A DNA stretch of 64,000 nucleotides from Candidatus Eremiobacterota bacterium (GTDB lineage: Bacteria > Vulcanimicrobiota > Vulcanimicrobiia > Vulcanimicrobiales > Vulcanimicrobiaceae): positions 2,329,300 through 2,393,299 of the forward strand of contig JAFAYE010000001.1 in NCBI GenBank assembly GCA_019240525.1. The letters are read 5' to 3'. The translations under genes and the position numbers were made by a program. Shown here in pieces: positions 42,457 to 50,480 of the stretch. Position 1 is the stretch's first letter. Every line of letters begins with the position of its first letter. Below the pieces are notes generated by a model. The model was given only the letters and a program-made list of their open reading frames with translations. It was not told where the DNA came from and did no database searches.

Positions 42457-43171
42457 GCGTCGCCCGCATACTGCGGCGATAGCGAATGAGCACCGGCACG
42501 GAGACCGGAGGACGACCCTGCGCCAGACGGGCGTCGAGCGTGAGCGTGATCGCCAGAGCGAGCAGCGTACCGTTCCTGCTCGCATAATAGGCGGTCGCAT
42601 CCATGCGGATCGTACCCGAAACCAGCGTTTCGGAATAACCCGGGAGCGGACCGGTCATTGCACCTTGCGCTTCGAATCGAACCCCGATACTTGGCTGGCT
42701 CTCGATCCGCCCGGCGGGCATCGGTCGAAGGTATCCGTGCAGGACGGCTTCCGCGCCCAAGGGTGAGGTCGCTGCAAAGGGTACGCGCCCACGTAAGGCG
42801 CTCAGCTCGTGAAGCGTGGTGGAATCGAGCCGCACCGCAAACGGCTGATTGAGAATGGTCAGGAAATCGGGATCGTCATCGACGCGATCCTCGAACGCGC
42901 CCTTCGTCGTGAGAACTTGAACGAAGCGCGCCTCGGCGCGACTCTTACCGTCCGGGCCGTTTCGCAGATAACGAGCGTGGGCTTCAAAGCGCCAATTCGA
43001 GCCCTGCTGGCGAATCGAAAGTAACTGCGTGCCGGAGTAAGAGACTCTGGAGGACGTTTGCGATGCTGCGATGCGATAAACGTCGTCCCCCAGCGTGTCG
43101 TACTGGACGTCGGCACGCGCTGGCCCAGCTACCGATAAGAGTGCGGCAACCAAAGCTACGCCAAATTTGAT
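42392..43171 (-). CDS. Exported protein of unknown function with probable ATC start
   Basis: About 259 residues. IKFGVALVAALLSVAGPARA is a textbook signal peptide, but the frame has no ATG, GTG or TTG in front of it. An ATC at 43171 is 6 nt after a CGGAG site and is the likely start. The mature part is soluble and beta-rich in appearance, with no cysteines and no family I recognise. It ends in a Pro/Thr-rich tail. A small gene of unknown function (43237-43554) lies 65 bp upstream in the same direction. The last 65 bp overlap the convergent gene at 42064. Confidence 0.65.
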   Translation of the reverse strand: MKFGVALVAALLSVAGPARADVQYDTLGDDVYRIAASQTSSRVSYSGTQLLSIRQQGSNWRFEAHARYLRNGPDGKSRAEARFVQVLTTKGAFEDRVDDDPDFLTILNQPFAVRLDSTTLHELSALRGRVPFAATSPLGAEAVLHGYLRPMPAGRIESQPSIGVRFEAQGAMTGPLPGYSETLVSGTIRMDATAYYASRNGTLLALAITLTLDARLAQGRPPVSVPVLIRYRRSMRATPKTLPPTPLVRGDETVAPATP

Positions 43172-43236
43172 CGTGAACTCCGTTCTTCCAAGAAGCTTTT
43201 CTACTACAGTATCACTCGCTGCAAGAAGCGAGGATG

Positions 43237-43554
43237 CTACCGATAGTGGACGGCCGTTCCTCGCCGAGCTCGTAGGAAGAAACGAATGTCGGCGGTTCGT
43301 TCGCAAACGACGATTGCATCGGCATCGGCAAAAGTGCGCCCGTTCACGTCGACAATGAAGTCGCCCGACTCGAGCCCGGCCAGCGTCCGATGAATGCTGC
43401 GTGAAAACTTGTCGTCCGGAGCGCGCGCGCCGATCGCCTCGCGTACGGCGAAGCCGATCAACTCGCGCAGGCGCATCGGCGTTGCCAGCGCAAAGGCGCC
43501 CGAGCCGCCGACTGCGACGGCGTGGAGGTCGAGCGGAACCTTCACGCGGATCAT
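43237..43554 (-). CDS. Small hypothetical protein
   Basis: 105 residues from an ATG. Sequence looks like a genuine soluble domain (LRELIGFAVREAIGARAPDDKFSRSIHRTLAGLESGDFIVDVNGRTFADADAIVV), with no signal peptide or transmembrane segment and one cysteine. Positioned upstream of the exported-protein gene and divergent from 43617, likely the first gene of a two-gene unit. I recognise no family. Confidence 0.55.
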   Translation of the reverse strand: MIRVKVPLDLHAVAVGGSGAFALATPMRLRELIGFAVREAIGARAPDDKFSRSIHRTLAGLESGDFIVDVNGRTFADADAIVVCERTADIRFFLRARRGTAVHYR

Positions 43555-43616
43555 GACAATGACAATTTCTGCCGCATCGAGGACCTGCCTGCCGGCGGGG
43601 ATAAATCAACGGGCGA

Positions 43617-44027
43617 ATGTCCCTCGGGAACGTGCCGCCCGATATGCTGGTTGCTGCCGTCGAGAAGCTTCTCGCCAAGATGGACGATACCGATCTTGCC
43701 GCATTCTATGAAGGCGAGCTATCGAGCATGCCGTCTGACGCGACGCGCGCCTTCGTCGAAGCGCTCTTCGAGGCGTTTCGCGAGCGAGGTGAGTCGTCCG
43801 AAGATGCGGCCGAAGGCGCGGGCACGACGCTCGAAAGCATCCAAGAGCGCCACGAGGACGCTCTGCTCGCGTTGATTACCTACGCTCGCGCAAATGCCGA
43901 TCTTTTGAAGGAAGCCACGACCATTTTTGTCGAGCAGCATCCGGGTTTGATCCAGACGCTGCCGCCGGCGTTGCGCGACGCGCTCGCCGAACGATTGCGT
44001 CCTCCGCTGGAAAAAGGCTCAACCTAG
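43617..44027 (+). CDS. Hypothetical acidic helical protein
   Basis: 136 residues, acidic and almost entirely helix-forming (LVAAVEKLLAKMDDTDLAAFYEGELSSMP, then AFVEALFEAFRERGESSEDAAEGAG). The end is Leu/Pro-rich (LIQTLPPALRDALAERLRPPLEKGS). No signal peptide, cysteine or known motif. The next gene, encoding a membrane-anchored protein, begins 4 nt after its stop, so the two are probably co-transcribed. Start at the ATG at 43617; an ATG at 43644 is possible. Confidence 0.6.
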   Translation: MSLGNVPPDMLVAAVEKLLAKMDDTDLAAFYEGELSSMPSDATRAFVEALFEAFRERGESSEDAAEGAGTTLESIQERHEDALLALITYARANADLLKEATTIFVEQHPGLIQTLPPALRDALAERLRPPLEKGST

Positions 44028-44031
44028 CGCG

Positions 44032-44790
44032 ATGGGCGATCAACGCCGGAGGCGCCGGCCCGACGACGACTCGCGTGGTGGATTGCCGCTCTTGCCAATG
44101 GTCATCGTCGTTATTCTGGCGGGATTGCTCTTGGGAGGCGCGCTCGCGCACTTCTTCGGCCGCTCGAACAACGCCGGCGCACCAGCGACGGTTGCCGTGG
44201 CATCTCCCGCCGTGGCACCGCCCGCCGTAACCCCGGCGCCAGTTCCGACGCGGCCTGCCGCAACACCGATGCCAACGAGTTCCGCGCCGACGCCCACGCC
44301 GCTCACCAAGCCGACGCGCGTGCCGACCGCGGGGCCGTCGGGGGCGCCGACGTCAACTGCGGTCGCCACGACAACGCCGGCGCACCGGCATGTCGCCGCC
44401 GTCGCGGTTGCGAGCCCGAAGCCGACGGTGCAGGCGAAGCAATCGACACCGCGTCCCGCGGCGACGATCGCTTCAACCCCTCGTTCGGCCGCCGTTGCGG
44501 CAGCGGCCGAGGATCGCGCCGGCGTCGTCGTCCGATCGTATCTCGAAGCGCTTGCGCGCGGCGATCGCTCGGGAGCCGCCGCCTACCTTGCGCGGGGCGA
44601 GCCGAGCGAAACCTTCATGAGCCCCGACGCGCGCATCGCCTCGATTCGCTCCTCGAACCTGGGGGCTGCTGGATATCGCGTGACAGCGGACGTTCAGACG
44701 GGCACCGGCGAGTACTACGTGACCTTCACCGTCGAACCGGGCCCGGGCGGATTACAGATTACCGACCACTATGCGATTCGGCCGCAATAA
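44032..44790 (+). CDS. Single-pass membrane protein with Pro/Thr/Ala-rich linker and C-terminal folded domain
   Basis: 252 residues. A basic cytoplasmic start (RRRRRPDDDSRGG) precedes one transmembrane helix at about 18-42 (LPLLPMVIVVILAGLLLGGALAHFF). Residues 50-160 form a low-complexity Pro/Ala/Thr linker. The final 90 residues (VVVRSYLEALARGDRSGAAAYLARG, then YYVTFTVEPGPGGLQITDHYAI) resemble an NTF2-like or DUF4878-type domain exposed outside the membrane. The topology is clear, the function unknown. It follows 43617 by 4 nt and is convergent with the symporter gene. Confidence 0.6.
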   Translation: MGDQRRRRRPDDDSRGGLPLLPMVIVVILAGLLLGGALAHFFGRSNNAGAPATVAVASPAVAPPAVTPAPVPTRPAATPMPTSSAPTPTPLTKPTRVPTAGPSGAPTSTAVATTTPAHRHVAAVAVASPKPTVQAKQSTPRPAATIASTPRSAAVAAAAEDRAGVVVRSYLEALARGDRSGAAAYLARGEPSETFMSPDARIASIRSSNLGAAGYRVTADVQTGTGEYYVTFTVEPGPGGLQITDHYAIRPQ

Positions 44791-44802
44791 GCCTTAGCGT
44801 TC

Positions 44803-46431
44803 CTAGGCTTCGGCGCCCAGCCCGGTCGTGGCTCGTACTTGCAGCTGGTCGAACATCGCCTCCGACTCGCGATCGCGCGAAACCAGCGTTCCGGCAATCG
44901 CGCCGAGCAAGCCGATCGGAATCGAGACGATGCCCGGATTTTCAAGCGGAAAGATCGCGTGGGCGCCCATGAGCACCGGACTAACTGCAATCAGCGCGAG
45001 CGATGAAATCAGGCCCGCGAGCATGCCGGCAATCGCACCGAGCCGCGAAAAGCGCCGCCAGGAGAGCGCCAGCAAGATCACGGGAACGTTTGCGCTGGCC
45101 GCGACTGCGAAGGCGAGCCCAACTAAGAACGCGACGTTGAAACCGCGCACCGCGATCGATAGCGCGATGGCGACCATACCGACGATCAGCGCCGTCGACC
45201 GCGCGACGAAAAGATGCTCGGTTTCGTCGCCTCGCCCGCTACGCACGAGGCTGAACCAAATGTCGTGCGCGAACGCCGACGCCGCCGTGATCGTGAGGCC
45301 GGCGACGACCGCCAAGATCGTCGCAAATGCCACGGCCGCGACGAACGCCGTCAAGAGCGAGCCTCCAATCTGTTCGGCGAGCAATGGTGCGGCGAGATTA
45401 CTGTCGGGTTTTGGAACGATATAGCCGTCGCGCGTCAGCTGCGCGTCGAGCGTCGTCTGTTGTTCGGGATGGTGCGCGATGTATCCGATTGCTTGACCGG
45501 CATACATGCGCCGGCCAATGTGCTCTTTACCGACGATCGTTGCCGCACCGAGTCCCATGAACGAAGTCGTTAGATAGAAGATGCCAATCAAGGCCATGGC
45601 CCAGGCAACCGATGTGCGCGCCGCCTTCGCCGAAGGCACGGTGAAGAAGCGCATGAGGATATGGGGAAGTCCGGCGGTTCCAAGCACGAGCGCAAGGCCG
45701 AGTGAGATGAGATTCCAAGCGCCGATCGGGCCATGGAAGAGCAATCCGGGTTGCAGCAGATTGGAGACGCCGCCGGGTACCTTCACCGCCGAGGCGGCGT
45801 CGAAAAACCGCGCAAACGAAAAACCGAAGTGGCGCATCGCCAAGATCGAAAGCCCGATCGAGGTGAGGAGTAAGAGACCGGCTTTGATTATCTGAACCCA
45901 CGTCGTCGCCAGCATTCCTCCGAAAAGGACGTAGACGAGCATCAGGACGCCGACGGCGCAGATTGCGATAACGTCGCCGACGCGCGGCAGGAGGAGATTG
46001 ACCAACGCGCCGACGCCGACCATTTGTGCGATCAAATAAAAGAGCGTGATGGAGAGCGTCGAGAGCGCCGCAATGGCCCGAACTCCGCGGCCGCGCAGCC
46101 GAAACGACATGAGATCCGCGACGGTGTACTTTCCGGTATTGCGCAACGGCTCGGCGACGAGAAGCAGCACGGCCAGGTACGCAACGAGCCAGCCGACCGA
46201 GTACATGAAACCATCGAACCCGTAGAACGCCACCAGGCCGGTGATGCCTAAGAATGAAGCGGCAGAGACGTAGTCCCCGGCAATGGCCCAGCCGTTCTGC
46301 AAACCGCCAATCCGGCGTCCCGCGGCGTAAAATCCACGGCTCGTTCGGCTCTGCCCCGAAGCCCAATAGGTAATGACCAGCGTGATGCCGACGAAGATCG
46401 CGAACATGACCAGTGACGGTTGCGGCGTCAC
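44803..46431 (-). CDS. Sodium:solute symporter, cation/acetate ActP-like
   Basis: About 542 residues from a GTG at 46431 overlapping the DUF485 stop (GTGA). It shows the solute-sodium symporter pattern with about 13 hydrophobic helices and the ActP features YWASGQSRTSRGFYAAGRRIGGLQNGWAIAGDYVSAASFLGITGL, LRNTGKYTVADLMSFRL and GTAGLPHILMRFFTVPSAKAARTSV. It imports acetate or other short carboxylates with Na+ or H+. The preceding DUF485 gene is its usual partner. Here both are the tail of a coupled chain starting at sufC. Confidence 0.9.
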   Translation of the reverse strand: MTPQPSLVMFAIFVGITLVITYWASGQSRTSRGFYAAGRRIGGLQNGWAIAGDYVSAASFLGITGLVAFYGFDGFMYSVGWLVAYLAVLLLVAEPLRNTGKYTVADLMSFRLRGRGVRAIAALSTLSITLFYLIAQMVGVGALVNLLLPRVGDVIAICAVGVLMLVYVLFGGMLATTWVQIIKAGLLLLTSIGLSILAMRHFGFSFARFFDAASAVKVPGGVSNLLQPGLLFHGPIGAWNLISLGLALVLGTAGLPHILMRFFTVPSAKAARTSVAWAMALIGIFYLTTSFMGLGAATIVGKEHIGRRMYAGQAIGYIAHHPEQQTTLDAQLTRDGYIVPKPDSNLAAPLLAEQIGGSLLTAFVAAVAFATILAVVAGLTITAASAFAHDIWFSLVRSGRGDETEHLFVARSTALIVGMVAIALSIAVRGFNVAFLVGLAFAVAASANVPVILLALSWRRFSRLGAIAGMLAGLISSLALIAVSPVLMGAHAIFPLENPGIVSIPIGLLGAIAGTLVSRDRESEAMFDQLQVRATTGLGAEA

Positions 46432-46763
46432 TGCGGTAAATCGATCAACTCGTGTGTTTCGCGCCGGCGCATTCGCGCAGCTTGAACGTCGAAAGCGCGC
46501 GCGCGGCGCATATAAAGCGCCAAAAGAATCCAAGCCATCGCGAACTGGGAAAGCGCAAAGCAGTACGCCAAGGTCAGCGGTCCCACGACCGGCCTGCTCA
46601 TGGCGGCTGGGAAGAATCCTGCGGAGATCGGCAGTGCGAGATAATACGCAATGAAAAAAACGGTCGCCGGAACGACGAAGCGGCGACGCGAACGCAACAG
46701 CGTACGGAACTCGGGCTCCGCCGCAAGCTCCTTCCAGCGGGTCGGCTTGATCTGCCGCGTCAC
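46428..46763 (-). CDS. DUF485 inner-membrane protein (YjcH-like)
   Basis: 111 residues from a GTG at 46763 that overlaps the sufU stop (GTGA). Two transmembrane helices (FVVPATVFFIAYYLALPISAGFF and VGPLTLAYCFALSQFAMAWILLALYM) and the N-terminal EFRTLLRSRRRFV are typical of DUF485. In other bacteria it precedes actP and is thought to assist the symporter. The GTGA overlap with actP supports the same here. Confidence 0.85.
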   Translation of the reverse strand: MTRQIKPTRWKELAAEPEFRTLLRSRRRFVVPATVFFIAYYLALPISAGFFPAAMSRPVVGPLTLAYCFALSQFAMAWILLALYMRRARAFDVQAARMRRRETHELIDLPQ

Positions 46764-47149
46764 TCTTCGTCCGGCCAGCCGGCGATCTCGCCGATCGCCG
46801 CGCTCTTGAGCACTCGCAGACCGAGCGTCGCGCACTTCATGCGCGTCGGACTGATCCCGATGCCGACGTTCTCCAACACGATGTCTTTTGAAAGCGCGGC
46901 GACGTCGGCCAGTTTCATGCCTTTGATGCGTTCGGTGAGCATCGACGCCGAGGCTTGGCTAATTGCGCAGCCCCTTCCCGAAAATCGGACGTCTTCGACG
47001 ACGCCATCGCCGAGCTGCAGCTCCATGCGAATCTCATCTCCGCAGAGCGGGTTCAGATCCTCCGCCTGAGCGTCGACGCGTTCGAGATGCCCGAAATTTC
47101 GTGGATGCCGATAATGGTCGAGGATGTAGTCGCGGTAGAAGTCGTCCAC
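46760..47149 (-). CDS. sufU: SUF system iron-sulfur scaffold/sulfur acceptor SufU
   Basis: 129 residues from a GTG at 47149; a CTG at 47164 overlapping the sufS TGA (CTGA) is an alternative. DDFYRDYILDHYRHPRNFG opens the fold. Cys36 in NPLCGDEI (with Asp38), Cys61 in GRGCAISQAS and a third Cys in MKCATLG complete the zinc/cluster site of SufU. It accepts sulfur from SufS. Directly downstream of sufS and coupled to the DUF485 gene. Confidence 0.9.
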   Translation of the reverse strand: MDDFYRDYILDHYRHPRNFGHLERVDAQAEDLNPLCGDEIRMELQLGDGVVEDVRFSGRGCAISQASASMLTERIKGMKLADVAALSKDIVLENVGIGISPTRMKCATLGLRVLKSAAIGEIAGWPDEE

Positions 47150-47160
47150 GACAGCCGGAC

Positions 47161-48435
47161 TCAGACTCCGAAAACGCGCGCCGCTTTTTCGAGCCCGACG
47201 CACAGCGCATCGACGTCGGCCACGGTATTGTAAATATAGAACGAGGCGCGCGCCGTCGCGGCCCAGCCCATTTTCTCCATGAGGGGCATGGTGCAGTGGT
47301 GACCGGCGCGGACGCACACACCCTCCGTATCGAGGATCGAAGCGAGGTCGTGCGCGTGGACGTCGGACAGATTGAAGGAAATGACGCCGGAAATCAGCGC
47401 GGGGTCGCGCGGGCCGTAAATTGCCAAGCCGCGATGTTCGAACTCGGCAAGACGCTCCAATGCGTAGCCGGTCAGGCGCCGCTCGTGATCGCGCACCCAT
47501 TCCATCCCGACCTCTTGCAGATACTTCACCGCAACGCCAAACGCGATTGCGTCGGCAATGTTGCTCGTCCCGGCCTCAAATTTGCGCGGTGATTCGGCGA
47601 ACGTGGTATGACCGTACTCTACTTTTCTAATCATGTCGCCGCCCGAGAAGAACGGCGGCATCGCTTCGAGTAATGCGCGCTTGCCGTACAGCACGCCGAT
47701 ACCGGTGGGGCCCAGCATCTTGTGACCGCTAAACGTGTAAAAATCGACGTCGAGGCTTTTGACGTCGACGGGCAAATGCGGCGCACCTTGGGCGCCGTCA
47801 ACGAGTACCGTTGCACCGGCGGCGTGTGCGCGTCGCACGATCGCTTCGAGCGGTAAAATCGTTCCGAGCGTATTACTAACGTGCGCGCATGCGACGAGCT
47901 TGCAGCCGTCGAGGAGCTGGTCGAGGTCGTCGAGGACGTACAGGCCGCGTTCGTCGACCGGAATGAAACGCAGTTCTGCGCCGGTTCGTTCCGCCAACAA
48001 TTGCCACGGCACGAGATCGGAGTGATGCTCGAGTTCGGTGAGAAGAATCGCGTCGCCGGCGCGGATATTCGCGTTGCCCCAAGAGTACGCGACGAGATTG
48101 ATCGCTTCGGTCGTGTTGCGAACCCAGACGATCTCGTGCTCGTCGGTTCCGACGAAGCGCGCCACTTCGACTCGGGCCTGCTCGAATTCGGCGGTAGCTC
48201 GGGCAGCAATCTCGTAGACACCGCGATGGATGTTGGCGTTATACTGTTCGTAATAGTCGACCAGCGCTTGAATGACGGCGCGCGGCTTCTGTGAAGTGGC
48301 GGCCGAATCGAGGTAGACTAACCGCTTTCCGCGCGACGTTGGGCGCGCCAGGATCGGAAAGTCGGCGATGATGCGCCGAGTCTTTTCGTCCGCGGCGGAA
48401 TCGAAGGGCGAGGCGCTTCTGAGCGTTTGCGTCAC
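47161..48435 (-). CDS. sufS: Cysteine desulfurase SufS
   Basis: 424 residues, GTG start overlapping the sufD stop (GTGA). Group II desulfurase with YLDSAATSQKP, NIHRGVYEIA, WVRNTTEAINLVAYSWG, ELEHHSDLVPW, FYTFSGHKMLGPTGIGVLYG (PLP lysine) and the catalytic cysteine in VRAGHHCTMPLM. It removes sulfur from cysteine as a persulfide for cluster assembly, with SufU as partner encoded next. Confidence 0.94.
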   Translation of the reverse strand: MTQTLRSASPFDSAADEKTRRIIADFPILARPTSRGKRLVYLDSAATSQKPRAVIQALVDYYEQYNANIHRGVYEIAARATAEFEQARVEVARFVGTDEHEIVWVRNTTEAINLVAYSWGNANIRAGDAILLTELEHHSDLVPWQLLAERTGAELRFIPVDERGLYVLDDLDQLLDGCKLVACAHVSNTLGTILPLEAIVRRAHAAGATVLVDGAQGAPHLPVDVKSLDVDFYTFSGHKMLGPTGIGVLYGKRALLEAMPPFFSGGDMIRKVEYGHTTFAESPRKFEAGTSNIADAIAFGVAVKYLQEVGMEWVRDHERRLTGYALERLAEFEHRGLAIYGPRDPALISGVISFNLSDVHAHDLASILDTEGVCVRAGHHCTMPLMEKMGWAATARASFYIYNTVADVDALCVGLEKAARVFGV

Positions 48436-49637
48436 ACGAGCTTTTCCGACAGATCGGAGCGAATATCGTCGCGCAGACGCGCTGAGGGAAAGCGCTCGAT
48501 GGCAGGCTCGAAGAAACCCAACGCGATCATGCGTTCCGCGGCAGAAACGTCGATACCGCGACTCTGCATATAGAAAATCTGCTCGGCATCGATCGCTCCG
48601 ATCGTTGCGCCGTGATACGCTTTGACGTCGTTTGCAGCGATTTCCAGCGCCGGAACGGAGTCAACATGCGCGGTAGGCGAAAGCAGGAGTGCGTCGTCGC
48701 GCAAGCGCGCGTCGCTTCCCTGCGCGTTCCGTTCGATTCGAATGTTTCCGAGAAAGCGGGCTTGGCCGCGTTCGCGCGCCGCAGATTTGACGAGCGTTTC
48801 CGAGCTCGCCTCGCCGGCGCGGTGATGAACGGTACTGACGACGTCAACGTGCTGCGATCCGCGTGGAAAGAAGAGCGCCGTCACCTGGGCATCGATTCCC
48901 GGCTCTTCAATGGAGACGCGAACATCGCCGGCCGCGAGTTCGGCACCGAGCTCGGCGAGTGCCCACGTGAGGCGCGCGTCACGGCCGGGACGCGCGACGC
49001 GATGGATGATCGCGCGTGCGGTGCCGTCGGTTTGTTGACACGCAGCATAGGTCACGTCGGCGTTCGCATCCGTGACGATTTCGGTCGCGCCGCAGACAAA
49101 CGCGTGCGCGCCGGAAGTAACCCGCTCGACGACCGTGACGCGAGCGCCGCGCTCGGCGAGGACGACGCTCCAAGGGAAGACGGCGATCCCGGCGGGAGCA
49201 TGATAGTGAAAGAGAAGCGGCTCGTCGCAAGCATGGTCGGCGGGGACGTACGCGAACAGCCCCGTGCCGGCAAAGGCCTGCGCCAGAGCTCCGAATTTGC
49301 TCGCTCCGATGCCCGTCGTTCCGAAGGCTCGCGCGAAAAGCTCCCGGTGCTCGCGCGCAGCCGTCGCTAGATCGCAGACGAGAACCCCTGCAGCGGCATT
49401 CTCGACGCGAACCTCGGCAGCCCCGGCGGTTACCGCGCCCGCGGCAGGTACGATCGAATCGAAATCAACACGCCAAAAGCGTCCCGGCCTTTCGCGGCCG
49501 CTTGGCAGTGAGAAAAAACGATCGAGCGCGGCAAGGCGCGCGTCGCTAGGGAGCAAGAGTTCGTCGAAGCTCGCGACGCGGTCGTAGAGCTCGTGGGTTC
49601 GCGCCGCGCTTACGCCTCGGTCCGGTGCGCTAAGCAA
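48432..49637 (-). CDS. sufD: SUF cluster assembly protein SufD
   Basis: 401 residues, TTG start overlapping the sufC stop. The SufB/D beta-helix core is recognisable in ADVTYAACQQTDG, the VSTVHHRAGEASSETLVKSAARERGQARFLGNIRIERNAQGSDA region, and LLLSPTAHVDSVPALEIAANDVKAYHGATIGAIDAEQIFYMQSRGI. The N-terminal FWRVDFDSIVPA fits SufD. SufD normally works in a SufBC2D complex, but no sufB lies in this operon or the window. It may have to serve with a SufB encoded elsewhere. Confidence 0.9.
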   Translation of the reverse strand: MLSAPDRGVSAARTHELYDRVASFDELLLPSDARLAALDRFFSLPSGRERPGRFWRVDFDSIVPAAGAVTAGAAEVRVENAAAGVLVCDLATAAREHRELFARAFGTTGIGASKFGALAQAFAGTGLFAYVPADHACDEPLLFHYHAPAGIAVFPWSVVLAERGARVTVVERVTSGAHAFVCGATEIVTDANADVTYAACQQTDGTARAIIHRVARPGRDARLTWALAELGAELAAGDVRVSIEEPGIDAQVTALFFPRGSQHVDVVSTVHHRAGEASSETLVKSAARERGQARFLGNIRIERNAQGSDARLRDDALLLSPTAHVDSVPALEIAANDVKAYHGATIGAIDAEQIFYMQSRGIDVSAAERMIALGFFEPAIERFPSARLRDDIRSDLSEKLV

Positions 49638-50397
49638 CGACGCTATTCTCCTCGCGAATCGTATCGTAGCCTTCGCGTTCGATACGGTGGGCGAGATCGG
49701 CGCCGCCAGTGAGCACGATTCGACCGTCGATCATGACGTGAACGACGTCGGGAACGACATATTGAAGAATTCGTGGATAGTGCGTGATGATCAGAAAGCC
49801 GGTTTCGCGCCCCTCGTCACTCGCTCGCAGTGCGGCGATCGAGTCGCCGACGTCCTTAAGCGCGTCGATGTCGAGACCGGAATCGGTCTCGTCCATAATC
49901 GCGTATTTGGGCGCCAAAACCGCGAGCTGCAGCATTTCGAGCCGCTTCTTTTCCCCGCCGGAGAAGCCGTCGTTCAGGTAGCGGCCCATGAAGGATGGAT
50001 CGATACCCAGTTGCTCCATCTTTTCGAGAAGCAGCGCGCGAAATTTCGCTGGCGGCAGATCGCCCGGGCGTTCGGCCTGGCGCGCGGCATGGAGAAAATT
50101 CGCGACCTTGACGCCTGGTATCGCCGCGGGATACTGGAACGAAAGAAAAAGGCCGGCCCGGGCTCGCTTGTCGGGGGCTAGGGCGAGCAGATCCTCGCCG
50201 TCGAGATGCACGTCGCCGCTCACGTCGTACTGCGGATGGCCGGTAAGCGAGAAGGCGAGGGTCGATTTGCCGCTGCCATTCGGTCCCATCAACGCCTGGA
50301 CGCGACCCGGTTCGACCGTGAGGTTGATCCCTTTGAGGATGTCATTGCCGGCGACGCGACAGCGAAGGTTAGAGATGCGGAGGCCTCGATCGAGCAT
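49630..50397 (-). CDS. sufC: SUF system ATPase SufC
   Basis: 255 residues from the ATG at 50397. Upstream in-frame GTG (50415) and ATG (50406) lie before the predicted transcription start, so they were not used. It has Walker A GPNGSGKST, the SufC-specific LFLSFQYPAAIPGV, signature DGFSGGEKKRLE, Walker B AIMDETDSGLDID and ITHYPRIL. It powers the SufBCD scaffold. First gene of the operon sufC-sufD-sufS-sufU-DUF485-actP, all joined by overlaps except sufS/sufU. Confidence 0.93.
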   Translation of the reverse strand: MLDRGLRISNLRCRVAGNDILKGINLTVEPGRVQALMGPNGSGKSTLAFSLTGHPQYDVSGDVHLDGEDLLALAPDKRARAGLFLSFQYPAAIPGVKVANFLHAARQAERPGDLPPAKFRALLLEKMEQLGIDPSFMGRYLNDGFSGGEKKRLEMLQLAVLAPKYAIMDETDSGLDIDALKDVGDSIAALRASDEGRETGFLIITHYPRILQYVVPDVVHVMIDGRIVLTGGADLAHRIEREGYDTIREENSVVA

Positions 50398-50404
50398 GCG
50401 ATTC

Positions 50405-50433
50405 ATCGTAGCCACGCTCGCTTAGAAAGTCAA
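50405..50433 (-). promoter_or_regulatory. sigma70-type promoter of the suf operon
   Basis: TTGACT (50433-50428) and TACGAT (50410-50405) with a 17-nt spacer on the minus strand. The ATG at 50397 begins 7 nt after the -10, so the mRNA should start at or next to the start codon (leaderless). Confidence 0.7.
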
Positions 50434-50448
50434 GGAAAAACTTTACTA
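50423..50448. promoter_or_regulatory. Candidate operator (inverted repeat) between sufC and sufR
   Basis: TAGAAAGT-N9-ACTTTaCTA, an imperfect inverted repeat centred on the divergent promoter region. It covers the sufC -35 and the sufR -35, a fitting site for the SufR-like repressor encoded at 50481. Binding is inferred from position only. Confidence 0.4.
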
Positions 50449-50471
50449 TCTCGCCGACTTCGTGCTAGGAT
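50442..50471 (+). promoter_or_regulatory. Promoter of the sufR-like gene
   Basis: TTTACT (50442-50447), 18-nt spacer, TAGGAT (50466-50471). The ATG at 50481 starts 9 nt after the -10, leaving a leader of about two bases and no room for a ribosome-binding site. Confidence 0.55.
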
Positions 50472-50480
50472 AGCGCTCAG

